Source: Saccharopolyspora rectivirgula DSM 43747
GTDB lineage: Bacteria > Actinomycetota > Actinomycetes > Mycobacteriales > Pseudonocardiaceae
Direction: 5' to 3'
DNA length: 37,669 nucleotides
Assembly (NCBI RefSeq): GCF_000497205.1
Contig: NZ_AYJW01000038.1
Span: forward strand, 1-37,669
Below are positions 1 to 8,354 of this stretch, one piece after another; positions within the stretch are counted from its first letter, which is position 1, and each line of letters starts with the position of its first letter. Below the pieces are notes generated by a model. The model was given only the letters and a program-made list of their open reading frames with translations, searched no databases and had not been told where the DNA came from. The translations under genes and the position numbers were made by a program.

Positions 1-843
1 GAGCACCACCGTCGCGAACCCGATCCACTGGGAAGCGGTCAGCTCCGCGCCGAGCACGAAAACCCCGACGATCGCCGCCGTCGCCGGGAAGGAGAGCTCC
101 GCCAACGTGGCCCGGGCCGCCGGGGTGGCGCGCAACCCCAGGTAGTACAGCCACAGCGCCAGCAACCCCGGGATCAGCGCGAGCAGCAGCAGGCCGAGCG
201 CGTTGCCCCAGCCGACCGCCACCGGAGCACCGGTGGTCAGCAGCACCACGGCCGCGGTCGGCAAGCCGATCGAGAACCGCAGCACCGTGACGTCCCGGGC
301 CGCCACGTCCCGGCTGACGAACCGCCCCAGCACGGTGCCCGCTGCCCACAGCACCGCCGCGCCGAGGGCCAGCAGCGCCGGAACCGCCTGCGACACCTGG
401 ATGTCCAGCGGGTTCGGGAACGCCAGCAACCAAGCGCCGGTGATCGCCGGGACCGCGAACCAGAAGTAGCGCCCGCGCAGCCGCTCCCCGAGCAGCACGA
501 ACGAGGCGAAGGCGGCGATGATCGGCTGCAGCTTCTGCAGCACCAGCGGCGTGACCGGGTCACCGAACTTGAACGCGGTGGTGAAGAGAGCGGTGGCCAA
601 CGCGGAGGAGCCCGCCCCGATGGTGATCACCGCCAACCGCTGCCGCCAGTCGCACGCCGCCAGCGCCCGCCAGGCCCGCGGCAAGAACGGCGACAACAGC
701 GCCACGATGATCAAGTGCTCCCAGAACACCACGCTGGCCGAGGGCAGCTCGGTCGCCAGCGGTTTGCGCCACAGGGCGTCCGTGCCCCACATAGCGGTGG
801 CCACGGCCACCAACCAAGTACGATCCCGATCCACTCGCCCCAC
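1..843 (-). CDS. DMT/EamA-family drug/metabolite exporter, 3' end cut by window edge
   Basis: Integral membrane transporter of the DMT superfamily; the substrate cannot be told from sequence. The frame runs without a stop from a GTG at 843 to the window start, 281 codons, so the C-terminus is missing. Two EamA-type halves are visible: the first opens with a hydrophobic segment containing VAVATAMWGTDALWRKPLA, and the second carries LLALGAAVLWAAGTVLGR. The visible end, ELTASQWIGFATVVL, is the usual last-helix entry of EamA proteins. A GGGGA stretch about seven bases before the GTG can serve as ribosome binding site. It is divergent from the SOD gene across about 120 bp that must hold both promoters. 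Family assignment is firm, substrate unknown. Confidence 0.85.
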   Translation of the reverse strand, partial: MGRVDRDRTWLVAVATAMWGTDALWRKPLATELPSASVVFWEHLIIVALLSPFLPRAWRALAACDWRQRLAVITIGAGSSALATALFTTAFKFGDPVTPLVLQKLQPIIAAFASFVLLGERLRGRYFWFAVPAITGAWLLAFPNPLDIQVSQAVPALLALGAAVLWAAGTVLGRFVSRDVAARDVTVLRFSIGLPTAAVVLLTTGAPVAVGWGNALGLLLLALIPGLLALWLYYLGLRATPAARATLAELSFPATAAIVGVFVLGAELTASQWIGFATVVL

Positions 844-965
844 GATAAGTCCCCGATCACCGGATGACCGCGGGGAAAACGGGCGATCGAAGACCTGAGA
901 GCACTTTCACAACACGCGACCTCGCTGCCCAGGACCGCCCCGCGGACCGTGCCATAGTGGCGGCC

Positions 966-1586
966 ATGCGATCTTGTGCAGCACCGCACGAAGCCGCGCC
1001 CAGTCCGCGGTGGCGGAAACTGGTCGGCCCGGTCTCCAGCGTCTGCGCGGCCGCGGTACTGCTCACCGGCTGCACCATCACCGGGGAGTCGGGTGGGCAG
1101 AACGAGGCGAAGCGACAGGTCAGCACGTCGTTCCAGGAGTACGCCCCGGACGCCACGGCCATCACCTACTACCCGGACCAGGTTCCGGCGGGGGCCCGGG
1201 TCAGGGTGACCTCGGAGCAGACCGACGAGCGCACCCGCGTCACCCTCGAAGTCGAGGGGCTGCAGCCGAACCGCGCCTACGGCGCCCACGTGCACACCAA
1301 GCCCTGCGGCTCTTCCGGGGCCGATGCGGGCCCGCACTTCCAGCAGCGGCCCGACCCGGTCAAGCCGTCCGTCGACCCGGCCTACGCCAACCCGGAGAAC
1401 GAGGTGTGGCTGGACTTCCACACCGACGAGGCGGGCAGCGGTTCCACCACGGCGGAGGGCACCTGGCCGCTGAGCGAGCGCGACGACGCCCAGTCGGTGG
1501 TGATCCACGAGCAGCACACCAGCAGCGAACCCGGGCGCGCCGGTGACGCCGGTACCAGGCTGGCCTGCATCAACATGGAGTTCTGA
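966..1586 (+). CDS. sodC: Secreted lipoprotein superoxide dismutase, copper-only type
   Basis: Extracytoplasmic Cu superoxide dismutase-like lipoprotein (206 aa) that would remove superoxide outside the membrane. A signal peptide ends in the lipobox LLTGC (Cys36). Copper ligands are recognisable: His108 and His110 (AHVH), His124 (GPHF) and His181 (VVIHEQ). Cys114 and Cys201 fit the conserved disulfide, and Arg198 (GDAGTRLAC) is the active-site Arg. The zinc loop ligands (His/His/Asp after GPHF) are not visible, and the electrostatic loop between His181 and the GTR motif is very short. Both traits are seen in copper-only SODs. ATG 966 is chosen because it gives a clean signal peptide; an upstream in-frame ATG at 864 would add unrelated sequence. 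A hairpin with T-tract follows the stop. Confidence 0.85.
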   Translation: MRSCAAPHEAAPSPRWRKLVGPVSSVCAAAVLLTGCTITGESGGQNEAKRQVSTSFQEYAPDATAITYYPDQVPAGARVRVTSEQTDERTRVTLEVEGLQPNRAYGAHVHTKPCGSSGADAGPHFQQRPDPVKPSVDPAYANPENEVWLDFHTDEAGSGSTTAEGTWPLSERDDAQSVVIHEQHTSSEPGRAGDAGTRLACINMEF

Positions 1587-1592
1587 ACCGGA

Positions 1593-1636
1593 GAGCGGGC
1601 GCTCGGCGCGGGCGCCCGCTCCTCGCGCGATTTTTT
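1593..1636 (+). terminator. Rho-independent terminator of the SOD gene
   Basis: A perfect 10-bp stem, GAGCGGGCGC (1593-1602) with GCGCCCGCTC (1612-1621), has a 9-nt loop and is followed nine bases later by TTTTTT (1631-1636). It starts seven bases after the SOD stop codon. The T-tract runs into the operator of the following TetR gene. Confidence 0.8.
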
Positions 1637-1658
1637 AACTGGCCAATCAGTTAATTGG
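1635..1658. promoter_or_regulatory. Probable TetR autoregulatory operator
   Basis: Two overlapping inverted repeats lie 13 to 37 bases before the TetR start codon. TTAACTG (1635-1641) and CAGTTAA (1648-1654) are a perfect pair spaced by 6 nt. CCAAT (1643-1647) and ATTGG (1654-1658) form a second pair, also spaced by 6 nt. The block is strikingly AT-rich against its surroundings. Position and symmetry fit binding by the adjacent TetR protein; that it is the operator is inference. Confidence 0.6.
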
Positions 1659-1671
1659 TTACCATGGTCGC

Positions 1672-2280
1672 ATGGCCCGAACTCCCGACCCGGAACGCGC
1701 TGCCGCCCGGCGCGACGCCATCCTGCGCAGCGCGGCGGAGCTGTTCGCCGAACGCGGCTTCGAAGGCACCTCGGCCGCGGAGATCGCGAAAGCCGCCGGG
1801 CTGAGCTCGGGGAGCGTCTTCTACTACTTCCCCGACAAGCGGGCGGTGTTCCGCGCCCTCTTCGAGCAGGACCTGCCCGCCGCCCGCGAGCTCGTCGCCC
1901 GGCACGCGGACGGCGAGGACCCGGTGGCGTCGATCCTGGCGATGGTGGACGCGCTGGCCGCCGAAGCGGTGGACCCGCTGGCCCCGGGGATCGTGGTCGA
2001 GCTCCTCCGGCAGGTCGGCAAGGACCCGGAGCTGGCGCGGATCATCACCGAGACCGCGCAGGTCCAGCACGAGGGCTTCGCGGCGCTGGTCGACCGCGGC
2101 ATCCGCACCGGGGCCATCGACCCGGCGCTGGACCCGCGCGAGGCCGCGCGGTGGATCCAGATCGTCATCGACGGCGCGTTCCTCAACGCCGATCCCGACC
2201 ACGACCCGCGCCCGATGCTGCGCCGGGTGATCACCCGCTTCCTCGCCCCGCCGCACGACTCCGCTGGAGGTCCCGCATGA
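1672..2280 (+). CDS. TetR/AcrR-family transcriptional regulator
   Basis: One-component repressor-type regulator of 202 aa. The N-terminal helix-turn-helix spans about residues 32-53 (TSAAEIAKAAGLSSGSVFYY, then FPDKRAVF), the classic TetR DNA-binding signature; the remaining all-helical half would bind an unknown ligand. ATG 1672 is the only start giving the standard short arm before the first helix; the ATG at 1664 is in another frame. Its stop overlaps the start of the next gene (ATGA at 2277-2280), so the YqeB-like membrane protein is translationally coupled and is its likeliest regulatory target, together with the TetR gene itself through the palindromes at 1635-1658. Confidence 0.9.
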   Translation: MARTPDPERAAARRDAILRSAAELFAERGFEGTSAAEIAKAAGLSSGSVFYYFPDKRAVFRALFEQDLPAARELVARHADGEDPVASILAMVDALAAEAVDPLAPGIVVELLRQVGKDPELARIITETAQVQHEGFAALVDRGIRTGAIDPALDPREAARWIQIVIDGAFLNADPDHDPRPMLRRVITRFLAPPHDSAGGPA

Positions 2281-3008
2281 CCGCTCCCACCACCGTCCGC
2301 ATGCCCAGGGCCGTGCTCTGGGTGGTGACCCTGGTGTGCGGTGCGCTCGGATTCGGCTTGGGTTTCCTGGTCAAGCCGCTGGTGCACTGGATCGTCGACG
2401 TGTTCGGCGACGCCCCCGGCCCGCTGCGCTTGGCCGCCGCCCTGCCCACCGCATGGGCGGTCCCGGTGCTGACCGCCGCCGGCCTGGCCGCGGGCGTGTG
2501 GCTGGCGCGCGAGGCGAAGAAGGAAGCCCTGGAGCTGACCGTCGACCACGAGGGCGTCCACCTCGAGCAGCGGGGCGGCGCGAAGCACCTGCGGCGCGAG
2601 GACGTCGCCGCGGTCTTCCTGGACGGCAAGGACCTGGTGCTCCTCGACGCGGGCACCCGGCAGCTGGCCCGCCACCTCGCCACCGACCTGTCGAGGCGGA
2701 AGGTCCGCGCGGCCTTCGAGCGCTGGGGCTACCCGTGGGCGGGCACCGCCGACCCGCACGAGGACGAGTTCCGCACCTGGGTGGACGGCCACCCGGACCT
2801 CGACGACGAGGCCCACGACCTGCTGCGGTCCCGCTCCCGCGCCCTCGCCGACAAGCGGCTGGGCGCAGCGGCCGACCTCGCCGACCAGCTGCAGGCGATC
2901 GGCGTGGTGGTCCGCGACCGCGGCGGTGACCAGCAGTACCGCCGCGTCCCGGGACGTGGCGCCCCCGGCGCACGCACCACCCCGCACCCCGGACAATGGG
3001 GGACGTGA
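2277..3008 (+). CDS. YqeB-like membrane protein
   Basis: 243-aa protein of unknown function resembling the YqeB group of Bacillus and actinomycetes. Two membrane segments are visible near residues 11-35 (VLWVVTLVCGALGFGLGFLV) and 57-78 (AWAVPVLTAAGLAAGVWLAR). They are followed by a soluble region (LELTVDHEGVHLEQ and onward) with the character of a PH-like beta domain, and then an acidic, helical tail rich in Asp and Arg. The start overlaps the TetR stop by 4 nt, so the two are co-translated. The 3' end overlaps the dusB start by 13 nt. Homology to YqeB is from memory of the family pattern; no biochemical role is known to me. Confidence 0.6.
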   Translation: MTAPTTVRMPRAVLWVVTLVCGALGFGLGFLVKPLVHWIVDVFGDAPGPLRLAAALPTAWAVPVLTAAGLAAGVWLAREAKKEALELTVDHEGVHLEQRGGAKHLRREDVAAVFLDGKDLVLLDAGTRQLARHLATDLSRRKVRAAFERWGYPWAGTADPHEDEFRTWVDGHPDLDDEAHDLLRSRSRALADKRLGAAADLADQLQAIGVVVRDRGGDQQYRRVPGRGAPGARTTPHPGQWGT

Positions 3009-4144
3009 CCGCGACGTTGAGCAAACCCGCCCTGAAGATCGGCCCGTACGAGGTCGATCCCCCCGTCGTGCTCGCGCCGATGGCCGGGATCACCAACGTC
3101 GCGTTCCGCCGGCTGTGCCGGGAGTACGGCGCCGGGCTGTACGTCTGCGAGATGATCACCAGTCGGGCGCTGGTCGAGCGGCACCCCAAGACCATGGAGA
3201 TGATCTCCTTCGACCCGGACGAGCACCCCCGCTCCATGCAGCTCTACGGGGTGGACCCGGTGACCATGGGCAAGGCGGTGCGGATGATCGTCGAGGAGGA
3301 CCTCGCCGATCACGTCGACATGAACTTCGGCTGCCCGGTGCCGAAGGTGACCCGCAAGGGCGGCGGGTCGGCCCTGCCCTACAAGCGGCGCCTGTTCGCC
3401 CAGATCGTGCGGGCCGCGGTGCAGGCCGCCGAGCCCGCCGGCATCCCGGTGACGGTCAAGTTCCGGATCGGCATCGACGACGACCACATCACGTACCTGG
3501 ACGCCGGCCGGATCGCCGAGGAGGAGGGCGCGGCGGCGGTCGCGCTGCACGGGCGGACCGCGGCGCAGCGCTACTCCGGGACGGCCGACTGGTCGGCCAT
3601 CGCCCGGTTGAAGGAGCACGTGCGCAGCATTCCGGTGCTGGGCAACGGCGACATCTTCAGCGCCGAGGACGCGCTGCGGATGGTGGCGGAAACCGGGTGC
3701 GACGGGGTGGTCGTCGGGCGCGGCTGCCTGGGCCGCCCGTGGCTGTTCCGGGATCTGCAGGCGGCGTTCCGCGGCGAACCGGTGCCGCCCGGCCCGAACC
3801 TGGGGGAAGTGGCCGGGGTGCTGCGCCGGCACGCCGAGCTGCTCGCCCAGCACATGGGGGAGGACCGCGGGCTGCGCGATCTGCGCAAGCACATGTCCCA
3901 GTACCTGCGGGGGTTCCCGGTGGGGTCGGAGCTCCGGCACCAGTTCGGACTGGTCTCCAGTCTGGCCGAATTGGACGATCTGCTCGCCCAGCTCGACCAC
4001 ACCGCCCCGTTCCCGAAGGACGCCGAAGGGCCGCGCGGCCGGCAGGGATCGGCGGCGAAGGGGGTGCTTCCCGAGGGCTGGTTGGACGATCCGGACGACG
4101 CGACCGTTCCGTCCGGTGCGGAGATCGACCACAGCGGTGGCTGA
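2996..4144 (+). CDS. dusB: tRNA-dihydrouridine synthase (DusB family)
   Basis: Flavoenzyme that reduces specific uridines in the tRNA D-loop to dihydrouridine using NADPH and FMN. In 382 aa it shows the FMN-binding opening APMAGITNVAFRRL (about residues 27-40), the catalytic Cys113 in MNFGCPVPKVTRKGGGSAL, the substrate/FMN Lys region VTVKFRIG, and the phosphate-binding GNGDIFS and GVVVGRGCLGRPW motifs. The C-terminal helical RNA-binding domain is present (LRKHMSQYLRGFP). ATG 2996 overlaps the previous gene by 13 nt; GTG 3005 is an alternative. The gene is complete and ends inside the start region of the next gene, implying coupling. Confidence 0.93.
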   Translation: MGDVTATLSKPALKIGPYEVDPPVVLAPMAGITNVAFRRLCREYGAGLYVCEMITSRALVERHPKTMEMISFDPDEHPRSMQLYGVDPVTMGKAVRMIVEEDLADHVDMNFGCPVPKVTRKGGGSALPYKRRLFAQIVRAAVQAAEPAGIPVTVKFRIGIDDDHITYLDAGRIAEEEGAAAVALHGRTAAQRYSGTADWSAIARLKEHVRSIPVLGNGDIFSAEDALRMVAETGCDGVVVGRGCLGRPWLFRDLQAAFRGEPVPPGPNLGEVAGVLRRHAELLAQHMGEDRGLRDLRKHMSQYLRGFPVGSELRHQFGLVSSLAELDDLLAQLDHTAPFPKDAEGPRGRQGSAAKGVLPEGWLDDPDDATVPSGAEIDHSGG

Positions 4145-4571
4145 TGCGGCACCGCGCCGGGGCGCGGGTCGGGCCGTCCTCGGTGTCCTGCTCGTGCTGT
4201 GCGGGTGCGGTGCGCCGGAGGACGCTCCACCCCGGGACGCGGTCCAGCGGTACTTCGCGGAGAACAACGCCGCTGCTCGCCGAGGACCGGCGGCGCAGCG
4301 CGCGTTCTTGGCGCGCACCCAGCACCCGGATTTCGCCGATCAGCTGTGCGACCTCAATGGATCCACAGTGCAACTCGACCCTGCACTGTCGACGCTGCGC
4401 CCGGACCCGGACTTCACACCGGACGGAACCCCGGTGCGCGGCGAGGTGTGGGTGGTCGGTGTCGAGGTGACCGTTCGGCAGGGCGGTCAGATCACCGGTC
4501 ACCAGGTGGGTTCTCAGCACCTGGTGCTGCTCGACGAGCAGGTGCGCGGGTTCGCTCCGTGCCCGTCCTGA
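4137..4571 (+). CDS. Small putative lipoprotein
   Basis: Unrecognised 144-aa exported protein. A short basic N-terminus (ADAAPRRGAGR) precedes a hydrophobic stretch AVLGVLLVLCGCG that ends in a lipobox-like LCGC, so the mature form would be a membrane-anchored lipoprotein. The rest is soluble with two further Cys residues (DQLCDLNG and the terminal FAPCPS), which could pair. GTG 4137 overlaps the dusB stop by 8 nt and has GGAGA 11 nt upstream; an earlier in-frame GTG at 4116 lacks such a site. The fold looks like small NTF2/SnoaL-like lipoproteins (AVQRYFAENNAAARRG), but this is a guess. Confidence 0.6.
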   Translation: MADAAPRRGAGRAVLGVLLVLCGCGAPEDAPPRDAVQRYFAENNAAARRGPAAQRAFLARTQHPDFADQLCDLNGSTVQLDPALSTLRPDPDFTPDGTPVRGEVWVVGVEVTVRQGGQITGHQVGSQHLVLLDEQVRGFAPCPS

Positions 4572-4861
4572 GCCGCGCTCGCGGCGAACACCCCGCCATC
4601 CGCGGGAAAACCAGAACGACTACGTTCTTCTTCTGTGATCATTGACACAGGTGTGCTCGTCCGGGCGGGTAGACAGCGGCGCGCCCCCTTCCGAAATCTC
4701 TTCACCAGTCGGTACACATCCTTGGTGAGAACGCTTTGCGCACAACGGGCGATCCGGCCTGCAGCCGATCAACCGGACGAGCGAATTTGAGGGATATTCA
4801 CGTCGGGGCGGGTTAAGCAACGGGGCAAACTCGACGACACCACGGACGGGAGGTGAGTGCG
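4572..4861 (+). other. Intergenic region upstream of the diguanylate cyclase
   Basis: 290 bp without a supported gene. It opens with a short GC palindrome (4572-4585, GCCGCG-CT-CGCGGC), perhaps a weak terminator for the dusB operon. A TTGACA hexamer lies at 4642-4647, but I see no convincing -10 at 16-19 bp. The segment 4781-4830 is AT-richer and is the likelier promoter area. A strong Shine-Dalgarno GGGAGG (4848-4853) sits 8 nt before the cyclase ATG at 4862. Confidence 0.5.
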
Positions 4862-5743
4862 ATGTCGGGACTTCGCAACGGTTTCGCACAACCGGAACCG
4901 ATGCGAGACGGCGAGACGTTCGCACTGCCCTCTCCCCGACGCACGCGCAAAGACATCACCGAAGGCAACGGGATGGCCGAGCTGCACGAGTCGATCGCCA
5001 CCTTGCTTGCCGCCCGTGGGCAGTGGCGACAGGCGTACCACCACCTCCGGTCCGCTCTGGAACTGCTGTCCTCGACCAACTCGCCGCAAGGCCCCGAACA
5101 GCTCCGCCACGAGGTCAACCGGCTGCGCCGGGAACACGCCGAAGCCCGCGAGCAGAGCCTGCGCGACAGCCTGACCTCCAGCTACAACCGGCGGTACCTG
5201 GACCAGCAGCTGGAGGCGCTGGTCGCCGAACACGCCGGCTCGGCGCGCGGATTCGCCCTGGCACTGGTCGACCTGGACTGGTTCAAGCAGGTCAACGACA
5301 CCTACGGGCACCTGCTCGGCGACCGCGTGCTGCAGCGGGTGGTGGACCTGCTGCAGGAGAGCCTGCCGCCGAGCGCGTTCTGCGCCCGCTACGGCGGTGA
5401 GGAGTTCGTGCTGGTCATGCCGGACACCGACGCGGAGACTTCGGTGGCGGTGTGCGAATCCGCCCGGGCGCGGATCGAGCAGTTCCCGTGGCAGGAGGAA
5501 GTGGCGCGCGGACTGCGGGTGACGGTCAGCATCGGAGTCACCCACGAACGCGCTCCGGCCAGCACCGAGTCCACTGCGCTCACCGCCGAGCAGCAGCTGC
5601 TCCGGGCGGACGCGCTGCTGTACGCGGCCAAGCGGTCCGGGCGCAACGCGGTGGCCTACCGGGTCGACAGCGAAGTGCGCTTGGCCGGGAAGGCCGCGGA
5701 GCGGCGGGGTGGCATCAACAACAACACAGTCAACTACGGATAG
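4862..5743 (+). CDS. GGDEF-domain diguanylate cyclase
   Basis: 293-aa cytoplasmic enzyme predicted to make c-di-GMP from two GTP. Residues about 38-85 (MAELHESIATLLAARGQWRQ and onward) look like a TPR-type helical pair. A charged coiled-coil linker follows, then the GGDEF domain from DSLTSSYNRRYLDQQL. The active-site loop is intact as GGEEF at residues 178-182, with VDLDWFKQVNDTYGHLLGD supplying the metal-binding Asp. No RxxD inhibitory site lies five residues before GGEEF, so classical product feedback is not expected. ATG 4862 has GGGAGG 8 nt upstream; the in-frame GTG at 4853 overlaps that site and is rejected. It has no membrane segment and no EAL partner domain. Confidence 0.9.
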   Translation: MSGLRNGFAQPEPMRDGETFALPSPRRTRKDITEGNGMAELHESIATLLAARGQWRQAYHHLRSALELLSSTNSPQGPEQLRHEVNRLRREHAEAREQSLRDSLTSSYNRRYLDQQLEALVAEHAGSARGFALALVDLDWFKQVNDTYGHLLGDRVLQRVVDLLQESLPPSAFCARYGGEEFVLVMPDTDAETSVAVCESARARIEQFPWQEEVARGLRVTVSIGVTHERAPASTESTALTAEQQLLRADALLYAAKRSGRNAVAYRVDSEVRLAGKAAERRGGINNNTVNYG

Positions 5744-5962
5744 TTTTCAGGAAGAGCGGAAAGTGCGCAGCAAAGTAGCACACGTAGCCTTGGTGGTCGA
5801 GAACCTAAGATAGATCGTGCACTGACTGTGAAGAAATTGTCTGCACTATCGTCAGTACAGGCGATCGGCCGTACTATCTCGAAACGACGACCGGTACATG
5901 TCGGGGGGTATACGGCGTCGATGTGACCAACTACTGACTTTCAAGGTGGGAGGGGAGAACGG
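5744..5962 (+). other. Intergenic region upstream of the LCP ligase
   Basis: 219 bp, AT-richer than its surroundings, presumably carrying the LCP promoter. Possible -10 elements are TAAGAT near 5807-5812 and TATACG near 5910; neither has a clear -35. The Shine-Dalgarno run GGGAGGGGAG (5948-5957) precedes the GTG at 5963 by 5 nt. Confidence 0.4.
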
Positions 5963-8287
5963 GTGCCGCAAGACCCCCGGCATGGCGATCACGGTCCCCA
6001 GCGGTCCCACCCACAGCAGGACACCCAGCACAGCTCAGGAGCCGCCCGCAGGCGACGCGCCTTGGGCGACGACGGCACCGGTGGCACCCGCGTGGTGGAC
6101 CTGCTGTCCAAGCACGGCATAGCTCCCGGCGGTACCGGCTCCCACCGGCGGCGGGCCGCCGACGCGGAACCGCCCGCCCCGGAGAGCTCCGCCGGCGCGA
6201 ACCCCCCTCGGCCGCAACCGCCCGCTCGCGGCCCGCAACCACCGCAGAACCGGCCACCTCGTCCGGAGCAGTCCTGGACGCCGCCGGAGAACCCGGCACC
6301 GCCTCGAGCGGGCCGACCCACCCGGCCGGATGCGAAACCGGCTGGGCCGCGCGGCAACGCGCCGGTCTGGGCCCCGCCGGGCAGCGCGCAGCCGAACGGA
6401 CGTCCACCGCAGCCCCCGCAGCCTCCGGCCCCACCGGCCGCCGGTGGCCCGCCCACCCGCGGCCGGGACGCGAACGCCGCACCGGGGCGCCCACCGCAGG
6501 GGCCACCCCCCGCCCCCGCACCGGGTGCCCGGCACCCGGGCCGCCCCGCATCCGCTCCCGCCCCCGGCGGCGATCCGGCCAGCGGTGAGCAGACCCGCAT
6601 CGCCAGGGCGCTGGGCGGCGCGCCGCAACCACCCACCCCGCCCGGGCCGAAGCCCCCGGCGGACGAGGACCTGGAAGCCACCACGCAGCACCCGCGGGTC
6701 GACGACTCCGACCAGTCGGCCGCGGAAGCGAAGACCACCTTCGCCCGCCCGGTGGGTCGGGACGGCGCGGAGGCCAAGACCACCGTCGCCCGGCCGGTTC
6801 GACCGAGCGAACCGCAGGCCAAGACCACGGTGGTCAAGCGGCCCGATCAAGCCGATCTCGAAGAGACCGCGGTCGTGGAGCTCCCCACCGAGGACGACCA
6901 GTCCTCCGAGGAGGCCGACGACCGCGAGGAGGAGATCAAGCAGATCGACGCCACGCTCGCCCGGTTCTCCGCGGTGCACGACGAGATCGCCCGGGAGGAA
7001 GAGCAGCGGCGCAAGAAGTACGCCTGGCTGTTCGGCAAGCGCAAGGAGCCCGAGCTGGGCACCGACATGCCGTTCGACTTCGTCGAAGGGCGCGACGGCA
7101 TCTCCCGGATGGAGTGGAAGAAGAAGCAGCGCAAGCGCCGCACCCAGATCCTGGTGATGGCGTTGGCGCTGGCGGCTTCGCTCACCGTCTTCGTCACCAT
7201 GGGACTGGCGTGGAGCGCCAAGTCCTGGGTGGACGGCAAGATGCGACCGGTGCTGGCGCTCGACCCGGACTCCGAGCACATCAAGGACGCCGGCAAGCAG
7301 GCCGGCGACCAGAACTTCCTGCTGATCGGTTCGGACACCCGGGCGGGCGCGACGCCGTCCGACGGGGTGGGCACGGCGGAGGACGAGCCCGGGGCCCGGG
7401 CGGACACCACGATGGTCGCCCACATCCCGGCCGACCGCAGTCGGGTGGTCATCGTGTCCTTCCCGCGAGACCTGCAGGTGGATCTGCCCGCTTGCGAGGC
7501 GTGGGACCCCGAGACCGGCCAGTACACCGGGGAGGTGCTGCCGCCGCGGCAGGGCGCTCGGCTCAACGAGGCCTTCGCCGTCGGCGGTCCGCTGTGCACG
7601 ACCAAGGTGATCCAGCAGATCTCCGGGCTGAACATCACCAGCTTCCTGGGCGTGGACTTCCAGGGCTTCAAGTCGATGGTCGACGCCCTGCACGGGGTGG
7701 AGATCTGCACCACGACCCCGATCATCGACCGGAGCCTCGGCACGATCCTGCCCGAAGCCGGCCGCTACAACCTGACCGGCCAGCAGGCGCTCAGCTACGT
7801 GCGGGCGCGCAAGGTCGTCGGGGACCCGACCTCCGATTACGGGCGCATCCAGCGGCAGCAGCTCTTCCTGTCGGCGATGCTGCGCAAGGCCTTGTCCTCG
7901 CAGGTGCTGCTGGACCCCGGCAAGTTGAACGACTTCGTGAACGCGGTGTCGGCGAACACCTTCGGGCAGAACATCAGCAGCGACAAGCTGCTCGAGCTCG
8001 GCCAGTCGCTGCAGAACCTCGACGCCGGGAATGTGACCTTCATCACAGTCCCCACCACCGGCTACGCCAACGAGGCGGGCATGGAGGTGCTGCTGGAGGA
8101 CGAGACCAAGGCGCTCTTCCAGGCCATCATCGACGGGACGCCGATCTCCGGCCAGACCGCCGAGGCCCAGCAGCCGCAGGGCACCCACCCGCAGTGGACG
8201 GTCGACCAGTTCCCGGCGCAGGACCCCGACCCGGAGGTCCCGGACGGCCTCTCCACCGTCAACGCCGGCTCCGACGTCTGCGGATAG
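5963..8287 (+). CDS. LytR-CpsA-Psr (LCP) family cell-wall glycopolymer ligase
   Basis: 774-aa single-pass membrane enzyme of the LCP family, which transfers lipid-linked glycopolymers such as arabinogalactan or teichoic acids to peptidoglycan. Residues 1-250 are Pro/Arg/Gly-rich and disordered. Residues about 253-300 hold a threefold repeat of the type [E/Q]AKTT[F/V][A/V], followed by acidic sequence. A basic patch (KKKQRKRR) leads to one membrane helix at about 396-418. The extracellular LCP core at about 450-645 shows [30 protein letters not shown], and the C-terminal [11 protein letters not shown]...DYGRIQRQQ, with the conserved Arg and Asp residues of the active site. GTG 5963 is set by the SD. 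A Cys pair in the core (LPACEAW, GPLCTTK) may be disulfide-bonded. Confidence 0.9.
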   Translation: MPQDPRHGDHGPQRSHPQQDTQHSSGAARRRRALGDDGTGGTRVVDLLSKHGIAPGGTGSHRRRAADAEPPAPESSAGANPPRPQPPARGPQPPQNRPPRPEQSWTPPENPAPPRAGRPTRPDAKPAGPRGNAPVWAPPGSAQPNGRPPQPPQPPAPPAAGGPPTRGRDANAAPGRPPQGPPPAPAPGARHPGRPASAPAPGGDPASGEQTRIARALGGAPQPPTPPGPKPPADEDLEATTQHPRVDDSDQSAAEAKTTFARPVGRDGAEAKTTVARPVRPSEPQAKTTVVKRPDQADLEETAVVELPTEDDQSSEEADDREEEIKQIDATLARFSAVHDEIAREEEQRRKKYAWLFGKRKEPELGTDMPFDFVEGRDGISRMEWKKKQRKRRTQILVMALALAASLTVFVTMGLAWSAKSWVDGKMRPVLALDPDSEHIKDAGKQAGDQNFLLIGSDTRAGATPSDGVGTAEDEPGARADTTMVAHIPADRSRVVIVSFPRDLQVDLPACEAWDPETGQYTGEVLPPRQGARLNEAFAVGGPLCTTKVIQQISGLNITSFLGVDFQGFKSMVDALHGVEICTTTPIIDRSLGTILPEAGRYNLTGQQALSYVRARKVVGDPTSDYGRIQRQQLFLSAMLRKALSSQVLLDPGKLNDFVNAVSANTFGQNISSDKLLELGQSLQNLDAGNVTFITVPTTGYANEAGMEVLLEDETKALFQAIIDGTPISGQTAEAQQPQGTHPQWTVDQFPAQDPDPEVPDGLSTVNAGSDVCG

Positions 8288-8354
8288 CCCGTCGTTCACC
8301 AGCTGGCCACCACAGCGCAGCCCTGCGCCTTCTTTTCCAAGTAGGGTGGTCGTT

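Noticed and set aside
2729-4318. Long minus-strand frame opposite dusB
   Set aside because: Antisense shadow of dusB and the neighbouring genes; no domain or start signal.
4642-4647. TTGACA as a -35 for the diguanylate cyclase
   Set aside because: No acceptable -10 at 16-19 bp; the nearest candidate (TAGACA) is about 22 bp away and the site is 215 bp before the start.
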